Source: Microbispora amethystogenes
GTDB taxonomy: Bacteria; Actinomycetota; Actinomycetes; Streptosporangiales; Streptosporangiaceae
Direction of reading: 5' to 3'
Assembly: GCF_016863015.1 (NCBI RefSeq)
Contig: NZ_BOOB01000002.1
Coordinates: 1 to 64,000, forward strand
Length of the DNA stretch: 64,000 nucleotides
The notes beneath the pieces were generated by a model. It saw only the letters and a list, made by a program, of their open reading frames with translations, did not search any database and was not told the origin of the DNA. The translations under genes and the position numbers were made by a program. This document shows positions 32,219-41,880 of this stretch, piece by piece. How positions within the stretch are numbered: position 1 is the first letter of the stretch; every line of letters begins with the position of its first letter.

Positions 32219-34209
32219 GCAGGGTCGCGCGCCTGACCGTCGCGGCGCTGTGCGCGGCGGCGGGCGCGCTCGTGGTCGCGATGGTGGTCGGCGGCGCCGC
32301 GACCCCGCGGATCATCCCCGGCCTGCCCGACGAGGGCACGCTGACGCGCTGGATGCTTCCGCTGTCGAAGCTCGCGATGGACGTCTCCGGCGTCGTGACC
32401 GTGGGACTGCTGGCCGTGGCCGCGGCCTTCCTGCCCAGCGACAAGGGGTTGCTCGGCAGGCAGGCCCAGAGCTACGTGAAGGGCGCCTCGTGGTCCGCGC
32501 TGGCCTGGGCGGTCGCCGCGGCGGTGGCGCTGGTCTTCAGCCTGTCGGAGACCCTCGGCGCGCCGGTGGGGGAGATCCTCGCCGGCAACGAGCTCACCAG
32601 CTACGCCAGTCAGGTGCCGCAGGGCATCGCGCTGACCCTGGTCGTGCTGTTCGCCGTCGCCATCGCGTTGTTCGCGCGGGGCGCGATCACCGCGGGCGCC
32701 GCCGCCGGGTTGCTGGTCTTCGCGCTGGTCACGCTCCTGCCGCCCGCGCTCACCGGGCACTCCTCCTCCGCGCCCAACCACGGCCTGGCCACCACCTCCG
32801 TCGGCATGCACCTGCTCTTCCTCGCGCTGTGGGTCGGGGGCCTCGCTGCGCTCTGCTTCCACGCGCTGCGCGGGCAGGCGCAGATCGACGTCGCCGCCAC
32901 GCGCTTCTCGCGGATGGCGCTGTGGTGCTTCATCGGGGTCGGCGTCTCCGGCGTCGCCGCCGGCGCCTCGCGCCTGGCCACGATCGGTGACCTGTTCACC
33001 TCCACCTACGGCCTGCTCCTGCTCGTCAAGGTCGCCGCCTTCGCCGCGCTCGGGTTCCTGGGATGGCGCCACCGGGGCGGCACGCTGCCGAGGCTGTCGG
33101 CGGGAGAGCCGCACGCGTTCCTGCGCCTGGCCCTCGGCGAGATCGTGCTCATGGGAGCGACGATGGGGGTCGGCGTGGCGCTCTCCCGGACCGCCCCGCC
33201 GCCCGTCAGGACGCCGATCGACCGCGCGTTCGAGCTTCTCGGCTACCTGATCCCGCCTCCGCTGTCGCTCGCGAACCTGCTCACGCTGTGGTGGTTCGAC
33301 CTGTTCTTCGCCGTGCTCGCCGCGGTCCTGGCCGGTCTGTACGGCGCGGGGGTCATGCGGCTGGCCCGGCGGGGTGACAAGTGGCCGGTGGGCCGCACCG
33401 TGAGCTGGTACCTCGGCGTCGTCATCCTGGTGCTCAGCACCCAGAGCGGCATCGCGCGCTACGCGCCCGTGCTGTTCAGCGTGCACATGACCGAGCACAT
33501 GATCCTGTCGATGCTGGTCCCGATCTTCTTCGTGCTCGGCGCGCCGGTGACGCTGGCGCTGCGCGCGCTCAAGCCCGCCGTACGGCGCGGTGACCGCGGG
33601 CCCCGCGAGTGGATCACGGTGATCCTGCACAGCAGGGTGATGAAGTTCGTCAGCCACCCCGCGATCGCGACGGCGATCTTCGTGGTGTCGACGTTCGCGC
33701 TCTACTTCACCCCGCTGTTCGCCGCCGCGATGGAGGAGCACCTCGGGCACATCGCGATGACGACCCACTTCCTGCTGAGCGGCTCCCTGTTCTTCTGGGT
33801 GATCATCGGTGTGGACCCGGCGCCGCACAAGCTGCCGCACGCCGGGCGGCTGCTGCTGCTCATGGTGACCATGCCGTTCCACGCGTTCTTCGGCATCGCC
33901 CTGATGAGCATGGGCACGGTGCTGGCCGGCGCGTACTACGACCAGCTCGGGCGCACCTGGGGCGCCTCGTCCCTGGCCGACCAGCAGACCGGAGGCGGCA
34001 TCGCGTGGGGCTTCGGCGAGATCCCCACCCTGATCGTGCTGCTCGCGCTGGGCTTCCAGTGGTGGCGCGCCGACGAGCGCGTCGCCCGCCGGGCCGACCG
34101 CCGGGCCGACGCCGCCGCGGCGAAGCCGGGCGGCGGTACTGGAGACGCCGAGCTGGACGCCTACAACGACTATCTGTCCAAGCTGAACCGGCGCGACCGG
34201 TCCCGCTGA
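32215..34209 (+). CDS. CopD - CtaG fusion membrane protein
   Basis: 664 aa, multi-pass. The N-terminal half (about 1-320) is CopD-like, a copper-transport membrane protein, with conserved histidines such as TGHSSSAPNHGLATTSVGMH. The C-terminal half is the caa3_CtaG family (VHMTEHMILSMLVPIFFVLGAP, GHIAMTTHFLLSGSLFFWVIIG, MPFHAFFGIALMS), associated with cytochrome oxidase copper assembly. GTG start overlaps the copC stop. The fusion fits copper delivery to a respiratory oxidase. Such CopD-CtaG proteins are common in actinobacteria. Ends 43 bp before the convergent map gene. Confidence 0.92.
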   Translation: MSRVARLTVAALCAAAGALVVAMVVGGAATPRIIPGLPDEGTLTRWMLPLSKLAMDVSGVVTVGLLAVAAAFLPSDKGLLGRQAQSYVKGASWSALAWAVAAAVALVFSLSETLGAPVGEILAGNELTSYASQVPQGIALTLVVLFAVAIALFARGAITAGAAAGLLVFALVTLLPPALTGHSSSAPNHGLATTSVGMHLLFLALWVGGLAALCFHALRGQAQIDVAATRFSRMALWCFIGVGVSGVAAGASRLATIGDLFTSTYGLLLLVKVAAFAALGFLGWRHRGGTLPRLSAGEPHAFLRLALGEIVLMGATMGVGVALSRTAPPPVRTPIDRAFELLGYLIPPPLSLANLLTLWWFDLFFAVLAAVLAGLYGAGVMRLARRGDKWPVGRTVSWYLGVVILVLSTQSGIARYAPVLFSVHMTEHMILSMLVPIFFVLGAPVTLALRALKPAVRRGDRGPREWITVILHSRVMKFVSHPAIATAIFVVSTFALYFTPLFAAAMEEHLGHIAMTTHFLLSGSLFFWVIIGVDPAPHKLPHAGRLLLLMVTMPFHAFFGIALMSMGTVLAGAYYDQLGRTWGASSLADQQTGGGIAWGFGEIPTLIVLLALGFQWWRADERVARRADRRADAAAAKPGGGTGDAELDAYNDYLSKLNRRDRSR

Positions 34210-34252
34210 AGCTGACCACGCGGGCTCACGTGGGCCGGCGCGGGGCGCGGCC

Positions 34253-35101
34253 TCAGGGCAGGGTCAGGATCTCGTGGCCGGTCTCCGTCACCACGATCGT
34301 GTGCTCGAACTGGGCGGTGCGCTTGCGGTCCTTGGTGACGGCGGTCCAGCGGTCGGGCCAGATCTCGTAGTCGATCGTGCCCAGCGTGAGCATCGGCTCG
34401 ATCGTGAACGTCATGCCGGGCACCAGCGTCACCGACAGCGACGTGTCCTCGTAGTGGGGGACGATCAGCCCCGAGTGGAACGACGTCGCGATGCCGTGAC
34501 CGGTGAAGTCGCGGACGACCCCGTAGCCGAAGCGCTTGGCGTACGCCTCGATGACCCGGCCGACGATGTTGAGCTGCCGGCCCGGCGCGACCGCTTTGAT
34601 CGCCCGCATCGTCGCCTCACGGGTCCGCTCGACCAGCAGGCGCGACTCCTCGTCGACGTCCCCGACGAGGAAGGTGGCGTCGGTGTCGCCGTGCACCCCG
34701 CCGATGAAGGCGGTGATGTCCACGTTCACGATGTCGCCGTCGCGCAGGACGGTGTCGTCGGGGATCCCGTGGCAGATCACCTCGTTGATCGACGTGCAGA
34801 GCGACTTCGGATAGCCGCGGTAGCCGAGCGTCGAGGGATACGCGTCGTGGTCGCAGAGGAACTCGTGGCCGATGCGGTCGAGCTCGTCGGTCGTCACGCC
34901 GGGGGCGACGTGCCTGCCGACCTCCTCCAGAGCCTGCGCGGCGATCCGGCCCGCGATCCGCATCTTCTCGATGGTCTCGGGGGTCTGGACGTCGCTGCCG
35001 CCCTTCCTGGGCTCGGCCCTGCCCACGTACTCGGGGCGGGGGATGTGGGCGGGGACCTTGCGGGTGGGCGAGATACGCCCGGGGCGCAGCAGCGTGGACA
35101 T
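34253..35101 (-). CDS. map: Methionine aminopeptidase, type I
   Basis: Removes N-terminal methionine from nascent proteins. The 282-aa product has the pita-bread fold with metal ligands in [19 protein letters not shown] (two Asp), TGHGIAT (His), FTIEPMLT (Glu) and QFEHTIVV (Glu). The N-terminal extension with [18 protein letters not shown] is typical of the longer actinobacterial MetAP. Start at ATG 35101, the position that gives this extension; the RBS is weak. Divergent from a small conserved protein gene 43 bp away. Confidence 0.94.
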   Translation of the reverse strand: MSTLLRPGRISPTRKVPAHIPRPEYVGRAEPRKGGSDVQTPETIEKMRIAGRIAAQALEEVGRHVAPGVTTDELDRIGHEFLCDHDAYPSTLGYRGYPKSLCTSINEVICHGIPDDTVLRDGDIVNVDITAFIGGVHGDTDATFLVGDVDEESRLLVERTREATMRAIKAVAPGRQLNIVGRVIEAYAKRFGYGVVRDFTGHGIATSFHSGLIVPHYEDTSLSVTLVPGMTFTIEPMLTLGTIDYEIWPDRWTAVTKDRKRTAQFEHTIVVTETGHEILTLP

Positions 35102-35144
35102 GCCGCCAAGTCTAGTTGCGCTTCCGCTGGGCACGATTAGTGCC

Positions 35145-35321
35145 GTGAGCGATCAATGGTGGTTCTGCCTGAAGCACATGACCGTCGAGCCGGAGAAGGG
35201 CTGCCCCAACAAGGACCGGCTCGGGCCCTACGACTCCCAGGACGCCGCCTCCCACGCCCTGCAGACGGCGGCCGAGCGCAACAAGAAGTGGAAGGAACAG
35301 GACAAGGAGTGGGACGACTGA
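35145..35321 (+). CDS. Small conserved actinobacterial protein (58 aa)
   Basis: 58-aa charged protein beginning [20 protein letters not shown], then [20 protein letters not shown] and a Lys/Glu/Asp-rich tail. I recognise similar small proteins in streptomycetes, next to genes such as map, but no function is known. The CLKH and distant Cys could bind a metal. GTG start at 35145. Convergent with the next gene. Confidence 0.75.
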   Translation: MSDQWWFCLKHMTVEPEKGCPNKDRLGPYDSQDAASHALQTAAERNKKWKEQDKEWDD

Positions 35322-35346
35322 CCCCGATCCCCTGACGTACGGGGGT

Positions 35347-35715
35347 TCAGCCGGCCGGGGTGTCGGCGGCCTGGACCCCGCCCGCCTGGCCACCGCCTGC
35401 CTGGACCCTGGCGGCAGGGGGTGCAGAGGCAGGGGGCGCGGCGCTCGCGGACCCGGCCGCCCGGCGCCGCGCCGCCCGGCGGGCCACGAGCCGGCCGAGC
35501 GCCCACACGCCGATGCCGCTCCACACCAGGTTGAGGATCGCCGAAGGCCAGGCCGAGTGGTAGGCGCTGTTGACCATCAGCGCGGCCGCCCCGCCCAGGT
35601 TGAGGAGCTGGTAGGGCAGCCCGTCCCCGGACATCCGGCCCGACGACACCATGGCGTACGCCGCCAGCAGGACGACGGCCCCCACGGTGCCGATGATCGT
35701 GATGAAGGCGGACAT
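35347..35715 (-). CDS. Small membrane protein (CBU_0592-like)
   Basis: 122 aa with three hydrophobic segments (IIGTVGAVVLLAAYAMVSS, YQLLNLGGAAALMVNSAYH, ILNLVWSGIGVWALGRL) and a long Ala/Pro-rich C-terminal tail. The pattern matches the CBU_0592-type small membrane domain. No catalytic residues. ATG 35715. Lies downstream of the SIS-like gene on the same strand, about 55 bp away. Confidence 0.7.
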   Translation of the reverse strand: MSAFITIIGTVGAVVLLAAYAMVSSGRMSGDGLPYQLLNLGGAAALMVNSAYHSAWPSAILNLVWSGIGVWALGRLVARRAARRRAAGSASAAPPASAPPAARVQAGGGQAGGVQAADTPAG

Positions 35716-35770
35716 CAGGACTGCCCTCCGTCCGGAGAAGTGCTCATGCCCAATGATCCCGCCGTTCGCG

Positions 35771-36361
35771 TCAGTCGCTCACGCGCGGGCCGGTGATGCG
35801 GTCGGCCAGCAGGGCCAGGCGTTCCCGCAGGCCGGCCCGGCGGCGTACCTCACCGGCCGCGCTGCTCACGAGGTGCTGGGCCGCGTCGAAGCTGAGCACG
35901 CCCCCCTCGGGCGGTACGGCGATCGCGTCGTGGGCGAGCGACTCCAGCTCCGGATCGCCGCCGTCGACGGCGAGGATCGTGGCGCCGGTGCGGCGGGCGT
36001 CGTCCACGCGCTCCAGCAGCGGCACGGGGGCCCGCTGCTCGGCCACCACAAAGAGCGTCTCGCCCCGCCCCGCGCTCCGCAGCCGGTCCATCCCGACGCG
36101 CAGATGAGGGGGAGCGCCGGGCGGCGGCGCCCAGCGGACGAGCGTGGGGGAGAGCTGGGCGAGGCCCGACAGCCGGGCCTCGTCGGCGAGATGGGCGGTG
36201 ACGTGCCAGGGCTCGTCCTCGGGGGTGCCGACGACCAGGAGCCCGCCGGGCGACCTGGTGGCCCGGAGGGCGAGGCCGAGCTCGCGCGTGCGTTCCAGCC
36301 AGCCGGAGGAGGCGAGCACCTCCCGCAGCAGATTCACCGATGCGGCGTCCATGAACGTCAT
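35771..36361 (-). CDS. Conserved hypothetical protein, SIS-domain-like
   Basis: 196-aa cytoplasmic protein. Residues 105-160 (GETLFVVAEQRAPVPLLERV, GATILAVDGGDPELESLAHD) resemble the phosphosugar-binding SIS fold, but the sugar-binding motif is not clear. Start at ATG 36361 (MTFMDAASVNLL); a longer frame to 36409 is less likely. Partner of the small membrane protein downstream. Function unknown. Confidence 0.65.
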   Translation of the reverse strand: MTFMDAASVNLLREVLASSGWLERTRELGLALRATRSPGGLLVVGTPEDEPWHVTAHLADEARLSGLAQLSPTLVRWAPPPGAPPHLRVGMDRLRSAGRGETLFVVAEQRAPVPLLERVDDARRTGATILAVDGGDPELESLAHDAIAVPPEGGVLSFDAAQHLVSSAAGEVRRRAGLRERLALLADRITGPRVSD

Positions 36362-36484
36362 GGTGCCTGACAGACACGAGTGAAGTCCCGCCGATCCGGT
36401 TCTTGACACACCGTTACCGGAGGATGACGATCAGCCCACGGCGCTGAGATCGTCATGTGCACCCAACGGCCGGAAGGCGGCTCG

Positions 36485-37633
36485 ATGAACCTGCGCGTTC
36501 GCGCCCTCGTGTCCATGATCGGGGTCTTCCTCCTGCTGCCCGCGCTGGGCGGCACCGCGCGGGCGACCTCGGCCGGGGAGGTCGTCGAGGCCCGTGCCAC
36601 CACCGTCTACCTCGCGCCGGGCAGGCTGCTGGAGGTGCCGGTGAAGGCGTGGCACCTCCGCTACCGCTCCACCTCCGCGACGGGTCAGCCGAACGTCGTC
36701 TCCGGCACCCTCCTCGTGCCGGCCGCCCCCTACCTCCTGGGCAGGCGGCCCGTCGTCGGCTACGCCGTCGGGACCCACGGCCTGGGCGACCAGTGCGCCC
36801 CCTCGGCCGCCATGGCGAACGGCACCGAGGCCGAGCTCGCGATCATGAGCCTGATGCTGCTCAAGGGCTGGGCCGTCGCGGTCACCGACTACGAGGGCCT
36901 CGGCACGCCGGGCGACCACACGTTCATGGCGGGCCTCTCCCAGGGGCACGCCGTGCTCGACTCGATCAGGGCCGCGGTCCGGGTGCCGGACGCGAACCTC
37001 TCCGACGCCGCGCCGGTCGTGGTCATGGGCTACTCCCAGGGCGGCTCGTCGGCGGCGTGGGCGGCGCAGCTCCAGCCGTCGTACGCGCCCGAGCTGCGGC
37101 TCAGGGGGGTTGCCGCGGGTGGGGTCCCGGCCGACCTGCGGGCGGTGGCCGATCACCTGGACGGCACGGGGAACTTCGGGCTGGCCGCCGCGGCGGGCCT
37201 CGGGCTGGACGCCGCCTATCCGGAGCTGCGCCTGGAGAGCCACCTCACCCCCGAGGGCGCCGCGCTGTTCGGCGACGCGCGGGACGACTGCGTGAGCGAC
37301 CTGCGGGCGAAGCTCGGCGGCCGGCGCCTGTCGGAGCTGACCACGACCGACGTGCTGAACCTGCCCGACTGGCGGGCCCGCCTCGCCGAGAACCGCCTCG
37401 GCGCGTCCGCGCCGAAGGCGCCGCTGTTCCTGTACCACGCGACGGGCGACGAGATCATCCCGTACGAGCTGGGCCGGACGCTGCGGCGGGACTACTGCGC
37501 GCGTGGGGCGAACGTCCTGTGGACCGGCGTGCCGGCCGGCAGCCACGTGCTCGGCGTGGTGGAAGGAGCGCCGCTGGCGGTGGCCTGGCTGGCGACCCGG
37601 GTCGCCGGGCTGCCCGCAGTCGGCAACTGCTGA
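36485..37633 (+). CDS. Secreted lipase/esterase (LIP family)
   Basis: 382-aa secreted hydrolase. Signal peptide MNLRVRALVSMIGVFLLLPA to about residue 28, then a LIP-type alpha/beta hydrolase with nucleophile elbow GYSQGG, acid in HATGDEIIP and His in AGSHVLGV. The motif ALLKGWAVAVTDYEGLG region is typical of secretory lipases. Start chosen at ATG 36485 with GGAAGG upstream rather than an in-frame ATG at 36455. Probably cleaves lipids or esters outside the cell. Confidence 0.9.
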   Translation: MNLRVRALVSMIGVFLLLPALGGTARATSAGEVVEARATTVYLAPGRLLEVPVKAWHLRYRSTSATGQPNVVSGTLLVPAAPYLLGRRPVVGYAVGTHGLGDQCAPSAAMANGTEAELAIMSLMLLKGWAVAVTDYEGLGTPGDHTFMAGLSQGHAVLDSIRAAVRVPDANLSDAAPVVVMGYSQGGSSAAWAAQLQPSYAPELRLRGVAAGGVPADLRAVADHLDGTGNFGLAAAAGLGLDAAYPELRLESHLTPEGAALFGDARDDCVSDLRAKLGGRRLSELTTTDVLNLPDWRARLAENRLGASAPKAPLFLYHATGDEIIPYELGRTLRRDYCARGANVLWTGVPAGSHVLGVVEGAPLAVAWLATRVAGLPAVGNC

Positions 37634-37704
37634 GCCGTTCGCGTCCCCGGACGCGCCCCGCCCGGGCGGTTCCCCGCCCCCGGCCTGCTGGCATGATCTG
37701 AGGC

Positions 37705-38373
37705 ATGGCTGAGCACACCACAGACGTTCCCGACGTGTCCGGGCTGACCATCGGCATCCTGGGCGGCACCGGAGACCAGGGCAAGGGGCTGGCCCGCCGG
37801 TTCTCGCTCGCCGGTCACACCGTGCTGATCGGCTCGCGGAGCGCCGGGCGCGCGGAGGAGGCCGCACGGGAGATCGGCGTGCGGGGGGCCGCGAACGCCG
37901 ACGTGGCGGCCGAGGCCGACGTCGTGATCGTCGCCGTGCCCTGGGAGGGGCACAGGGAGCTGCTGGAGTCGCTGCGCGAGCCGCTCACCGGCAAGATCGT
38001 GGTCGACTGCGTGAACCCGCTCGGCTTCGACAAGCAGGGGGCGTACGCGCTGCCCGTGGAGGAGGGGAGCGCGGCCCAGCAGGCGGCGGCCGTGCTGACC
38101 GGCAGCCGCGTGGTCGCGGCGTTCCACCACGTGTCGGCGGTGCTGCTGCTCGACCCCTCGGTGGCGGAGATCGACCTCGACATCCTCGTGCTCGGCGACG
38201 ACCGGGAGGCCACCGACGTCGTGCGGGCGCTCGCCGCCCGCATCCCCGGCGCGCGCGGAATTTACGCGGGACGGCTGCGGAACGCCCACCAGATCGAGGC
38301 GCTGACCGCCAACCTCATCTCGGTCAACCGCAGGTACAAGGCCCACGCCGGCATCCGGGTCACCGATGTGTAG
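37705..38373 (+). CDS. npdG: F420H2:NADP oxidoreductase (Fno/NpdG)
   Basis: 222-aa reductase exchanging electrons between NADPH and coenzyme F420, which supplies reduced F420 for other enzymes. The nucleotide-binding motif is GILGGTGDQGKGLARRF near residue 17, followed by LIGSRSAGRAEEAA (NADP phosphate region) and VVDCVNPLGFDKQG. The C-terminal block VVAAFHHVSAVLL is typical. ATG 37705. Its presence shows the organism makes and uses F420. Confidence 0.93.
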   Translation: MAEHTTDVPDVSGLTIGILGGTGDQGKGLARRFSLAGHTVLIGSRSAGRAEEAAREIGVRGAANADVAAEADVVIVAVPWEGHRELLESLREPLTGKIVVDCVNPLGFDKQGAYALPVEEGSAAQQAAAVLTGSRVVAAFHHVSAVLLLDPSVAEIDLDILVLGDDREATDVVRALAARIPGARGIYAGRLRNAHQIEALTANLISVNRRYKAHAGIRVTDV

Positions 38374-38459
38374 CCATCCGGGCTTCACCTGATCTTCACG
38401 GTGGAGACGTGGTCGTTCACTACCTTCGGGCGCTGTCGTCGCTCTCTGAAAGGTCTCCA

Positions 38460-39752
38460 GTGCCACGTCACGTCTTCGCCGGTCTGGCCGTCGCCGCCGC
38501 GCTCACCCTCACCTCCACCGGTACGGTCGCCGCCACCCCGGCCAGGGGCCCGGTCGTCGTCGCCGACGTCACGCTGCCCGCTCCCGCGCTGAAGCGGCTG
38601 CAGCCGTCCATCGCCGACGACCGCGGCGTGCGGTTCGGCGGGGCCGGCAGCGGCCTGTTCCCGGCCGGCCGGGCCGGTGAGTTCTGGCTCGTCACGGACC
38701 GCGGGCCGAACGGTCAGCCGACCGTGGACGGAGAGAAGCGCCGCACCTTCCCGGTGCCCGACTTCGCGCCGGCGATCGTCCGGGTCGCCCTCGGGCGCGG
38801 CACGGCCACGATCAAGCAGTACATCCCGATCAACGGGGCCTCGGGCAGGCCCGTGACCGGCCTGTCGAACCAGGCGGGACACGACGAGACGCCGTACACC
38901 TGGGACGGCCGCACGGCTCTGCCGTACAACCCGAGCGGGCTGGACGTCGAGGACCTGGTGCGCACCCGTGACGGCGACTTCTGGCTGGTCGACGAGTACA
39001 GCCCGTCGCTGGTGCGGGTGTCGCGTGACGGCCGGGTGCTGGAGCGCCACGTCCCGGCGGGGCTCGGACTGACCGGCGCGGACTATCCGGTGAAGGAGAC
39101 GCTGCCCGCGATCCTGGCGAGCCGCCAGCAGAACCGCGGCTTCGAGGGCCTCGCGATCTCGTCCGACCAGCGCACGCTCTACCTGGCCGTGCAGAGCCCG
39201 CTGGCCAACCCCGACAAGAAGACGGCCAAGAAGTCGCGGATCGGGCGCATCCTCACGTTCGACCTGCACCGCCGGAAGGTGACCGGGGAGTACCCGTACC
39301 AGTTCGAGGACGTCACGACCTTCGACCCGAAGGTGAACGGCGACCAGAGCGAGATGAAGATCTCCGGCCTGGCCTACGCCGGCCCGGGCCGCCTGCTCGT
39401 GGACGAGCGCACCGACAACGTCGCGCGGGTGTACTCGATCGACCTGACCCGGGCGGCGAACCTGCTCGGCGGGTCCTACGACGACCCGAAGACCAGCCCG
39501 TCGCTGGAGGAGGGGACGGGCGCCGGCCTCATGCTGCCTTCCAAGTCGCTCGTGCTGGAGCCGAACGCGCTGGTGCCGTCGCTGCCCGGCAAGATCGAGG
39601 GACTGGCGGTGCTCGACCCCCACACGATCGCGCTGGCCAACGACAACGACTTCGGCCTCGGCGACTTCGGTCCCGACGGCAGGCTGGTGGACAGCGGCGT
39701 GCCGAACCGCCTCGTCGTCGTCCGGCTCCCTCGCCCGCTCGGCGCCCGCTGA
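38460..39752 (+). CDS. Secreted phytase-like esterase (PF13449 type)
   Basis: 430-aa secreted protein of the esterase-like phytase family. Signal peptide HVFAGLAVAAALTLTSTGTVA, then a beta-propeller-like domain with FWLVTDRGPNG, GLDVEDLVRTRDGDFWLVDEY, GFEGLAISSDQRTLYLAVQS and IEGLAVLDPHTIALANDNDF. Start at GTG 38460 with GAAAGG 6 nt upstream gives a clean signal peptide. The last codons overlap the first copy of a 13-bp tandem repeat array that continues past the stop. Possible phosphatase/esterase role. Confidence 0.87.
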   Translation: MPRHVFAGLAVAAALTLTSTGTVAATPARGPVVVADVTLPAPALKRLQPSIADDRGVRFGGAGSGLFPAGRAGEFWLVTDRGPNGQPTVDGEKRRTFPVPDFAPAIVRVALGRGTATIKQYIPINGASGRPVTGLSNQAGHDETPYTWDGRTALPYNPSGLDVEDLVRTRDGDFWLVDEYSPSLVRVSRDGRVLERHVPAGLGLTGADYPVKETLPAILASRQQNRGFEGLAISSDQRTLYLAVQSPLANPDKKTAKKSRIGRILTFDLHRRKVTGEYPYQFEDVTTFDPKVNGDQSEMKISGLAYAGPGRLLVDERTDNVARVYSIDLTRAANLLGGSYDDPKTSPSLEEGTGAGLMLPSKSLVLEPNALVPSLPGKIEGLAVLDPHTIALANDNDFGLGDFGPDGRLVDSGVPNRLVVVRLPRPLGAR

Positions 39753-39848
39753 GGCCACCCGCTGAGGCCACCCGCTGAGGACGCCTGCTGAAGACATCCA
39801 CTGAAGACACCCACTGAGGGCGCCTGCTGAGGGCGCCCGCTGGAGGCG
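39745..39848. repeat. Eight 13-bp tandem repeats between convergent genes
   Basis: Eight units related to CCCGCTGAGGCCA fill the gap after the phytase-like gene. The first unit overlaps its final codons and stop. The period is not a codon multiple. The array sits between convergent gene ends and may affect transcription end or mRNA stability. Confidence 0.85.
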
Positions 39849-39856
39849 CCCGCCCG

Positions 39857-40537
39857 TCACATGGCGGTGGCGACGAGCCAGTCGGCCACCGCCTCGGGGG
39901 CGACGAGCTGGTGCAGGTGCTCCCCGGGGATGCGCGCGACCGGCCAGCCGCGCTCGCCGGCCTCCCCGGCCAGGGCGGCGTACGCGTCCCCGAACCACAG
40001 GTAGCCGCTCCTGACGTGGTCCCAGCGGGCGGGCACGGGGATCTCCTCCTGGTAGTACGCGAGCGGCAGGCGCGGCTGCTCGGCCACGACCACCTGGCGT
40101 GTCACGGGGTCGGGCAGGAGGGCGGCGACGTCCCCCTCGGGCCACCAGTCGGTCCACCGCGGCAGGACGCCCGCGTCGTCGGCGAGGGAGCGCAGGAAGC
40201 CGAGGTGCTCCGGCTCCGCCGTGTGGCACACGCCGTCGCGCGGCGGCAGGGCGGCGTCCACGAACAGGCACGCGGCGACCTGCCCGGCGAGTGCCTGGGC
40301 GATCAGCGGCACGAACAGCCCGGCGTTGCTGTGCGCCACGACCGCCAGCGGCCCGCGCGGCGCGCTCGCCGTGACCTGCCGCACCAGGCCCGGCCAGTAC
40401 GGCGGCGGGCCGGCCGTCACGTCGGTCAGCGGCGGCACGACCGCGAGGTGGCCCCGCGCCCGGAGGGCCTCGGCGACCGGTGCCCAGGTCGAGGGACCGA
40501 CGGAGGGGCTGTGCACCAGGAGGAAGCTGACGTCCAT
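39857..40537 (-). CDS. Alpha/beta hydrolase (AB_hydrolase_6-like)
   Basis: 226-aa hydrolase with FLLVHSPSVGPSTWAPVA at the start, nucleophile AHSNAG (Ser), acid WFGD and His in PGEHLHQLVAP. No signal peptide. Start at ATG 40537, followed by the conserved LLVHSP. Convergent with the phytase-like gene and divergent from the Cys/Met PLP enzyme. Substrate unknown. Confidence 0.85.
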   Translation of the reverse strand: MDVSFLLVHSPSVGPSTWAPVAEALRARGHLAVVPPLTDVTAGPPPYWPGLVRQVTASAPRGPLAVVAHSNAGLFVPLIAQALAGQVAACLFVDAALPPRDGVCHTAEPEHLGFLRSLADDAGVLPRWTDWWPEGDVAALLPDPVTRQVVVAEQPRLPLAYYQEEIPVPARWDHVRSGYLWFGDAYAALAGEAGERGWPVARIPGEHLHQLVAPEAVADWLVATAM

Positions 40538-40650
40538 TCCCTCATCTTCGCCGTGGGCGGCGGCGACGGGATCGGTCTCCGCTCGCCGCGTAACCGGTCG
40601 TCGGCGGCCCAAACTGACAAGAGCCTCTTTTGTGGGTCATTCTGGACGAC

Positions 40651-41829
40651 ATGAGCTCCCTGCGTCCGGAAACGCGTGTCGTCCACCTGCCCCGGCCCGT
40701 GCCCGAGGGCAGCATCCCGATCTCCATGCCCATCTACCAGACCTCGGGGTTCGTCTTCGACGACCCGGCCGTCTTCGCCGACGGCATGGGGCGGCCCGAC
40801 GGGGCGTACGTCTACGGCAGGCTCTCCAACCCGACCGTGCGGGCCCTCGAGGAGGCGGTCGCCGGTCTGGAGGGCGGCGTGGCCGCCGTGGCCACCGGCT
40901 CCGGCATGGGCGCGATCAACGCCGTGCTGCTCGGGCTGCTCAAGTCGGGCGACCACGTGATCGCCCAGTCGGCGCTGTACGGGGCCACCGCCCAGACGCT
41001 GGCCGACCTCGCGCGGCGCTTCGGCGTCGAGGTGACCCACGTGCCGCAGGACGACCCCGCCGCCGTGCGCGCCGCCGTGCGGCCGACGACGCGGCTGCTG
41101 TACCTGGAGACCATCGCCAACCCGATGACGCAGGTGGCCGACCTGCCGGGGATGTGCGCGGCGGCGCGCGAGGCCGGGATCCTGACCGTCGTCGACAACA
41201 CCTTCGCCTCGCCGATCCTGTGCCGTCCCATCGAGCACGGCGCGGACGTCGTCGTGCACTCCGTCACGAAGTACCTCTCCGGGCACACCGACGTCGTCGG
41301 CGGGATCGCCGTCTTCGCCGACGCCGACCTGCACCGCGAGGTGTGGTCGTACGCCGTGGAACTCGGCGCGACGGCCGACCCGTTCGCCGCGTGGCTGACC
41401 CTGCGCGGGATCCAGACGCTGCCGCTGCGCATGGAGCGGCACTGCGCCAACGCCCGCCTGCTCGCGACGCGGCTCGCGGATCACCCGGCCGTGGCCGCGG
41501 TCCACTGGCCGGGCCTGCCGTCGCATCCGTCGTACGAACTCGCGGCCAAGCTGCTGCCCGACTTCGGCGGGGTGTTCTCCTTCGACCTCGCCGGAGGACG
41601 CGCCGCCGGCGAGGCGTTCATGCGGGGTGTGCGGCTCGCGCTGCTCGCGCCGTCGCTCGGCGGCGTCGAGACGCTGATCCTCCACCCGGCCACCACCTCG
41701 CACCGTACGGTGGACGCCGCGGGCCTCGCCGCGGCCGGCATCGGCGAGGGGACGGTGCGGGTGGCCGTCGGCATCGAGCACCCGGAGGACCTGTGGGCCG
41801 ACTTCGCCCAGGCGCTCGACGCCGTCTGA
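40651..41829 (+). CDS. Cys/Met metabolism PLP-dependent enzyme (cystathionine synthase/lyase family)
   Basis: 392-aa fold-type I PLP enzyme. Motifs: QTSGFVFDD, YGRLSNPTVRALEEAVAGLEG, SALYGATAQTL, VVDNTFASPI and the PLP lysine in HSVTKYLSGHTDVVGG, with the C-terminal SLGGVETLILHPATTSH. These fit cystathionine gamma-synthase, gamma-lyase or methionine gamma-lyase; sequence alone does not decide which. Start at ATG 40651 rather than an upstream in-frame ATG (40630), which would add residues before the conserved N-terminus. Confidence 0.9.
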   Translation: MSSLRPETRVVHLPRPVPEGSIPISMPIYQTSGFVFDDPAVFADGMGRPDGAYVYGRLSNPTVRALEEAVAGLEGGVAAVATGSGMGAINAVLLGLLKSGDHVIAQSALYGATAQTLADLARRFGVEVTHVPQDDPAAVRAAVRPTTRLLYLETIANPMTQVADLPGMCAAAREAGILTVVDNTFASPILCRPIEHGADVVVHSVTKYLSGHTDVVGGIAVFADADLHREVWSYAVELGATADPFAAWLTLRGIQTLPLRMERHCANARLLATRLADHPAVAAVHWPGLPSHPSYELAAKLLPDFGGVFSFDLAGGRAAGEAFMRGVRLALLAPSLGGVETLILHPATTSHRTVDAAGLAAAGIGEGTVRVAVGIEHPEDLWADFAQALDAV

Positions 41830-41880
41830 CCGGCTCGTGAAACGGCTCGCGAGGCGGGTCGCGAGGCGGCTCCGGAGGGA

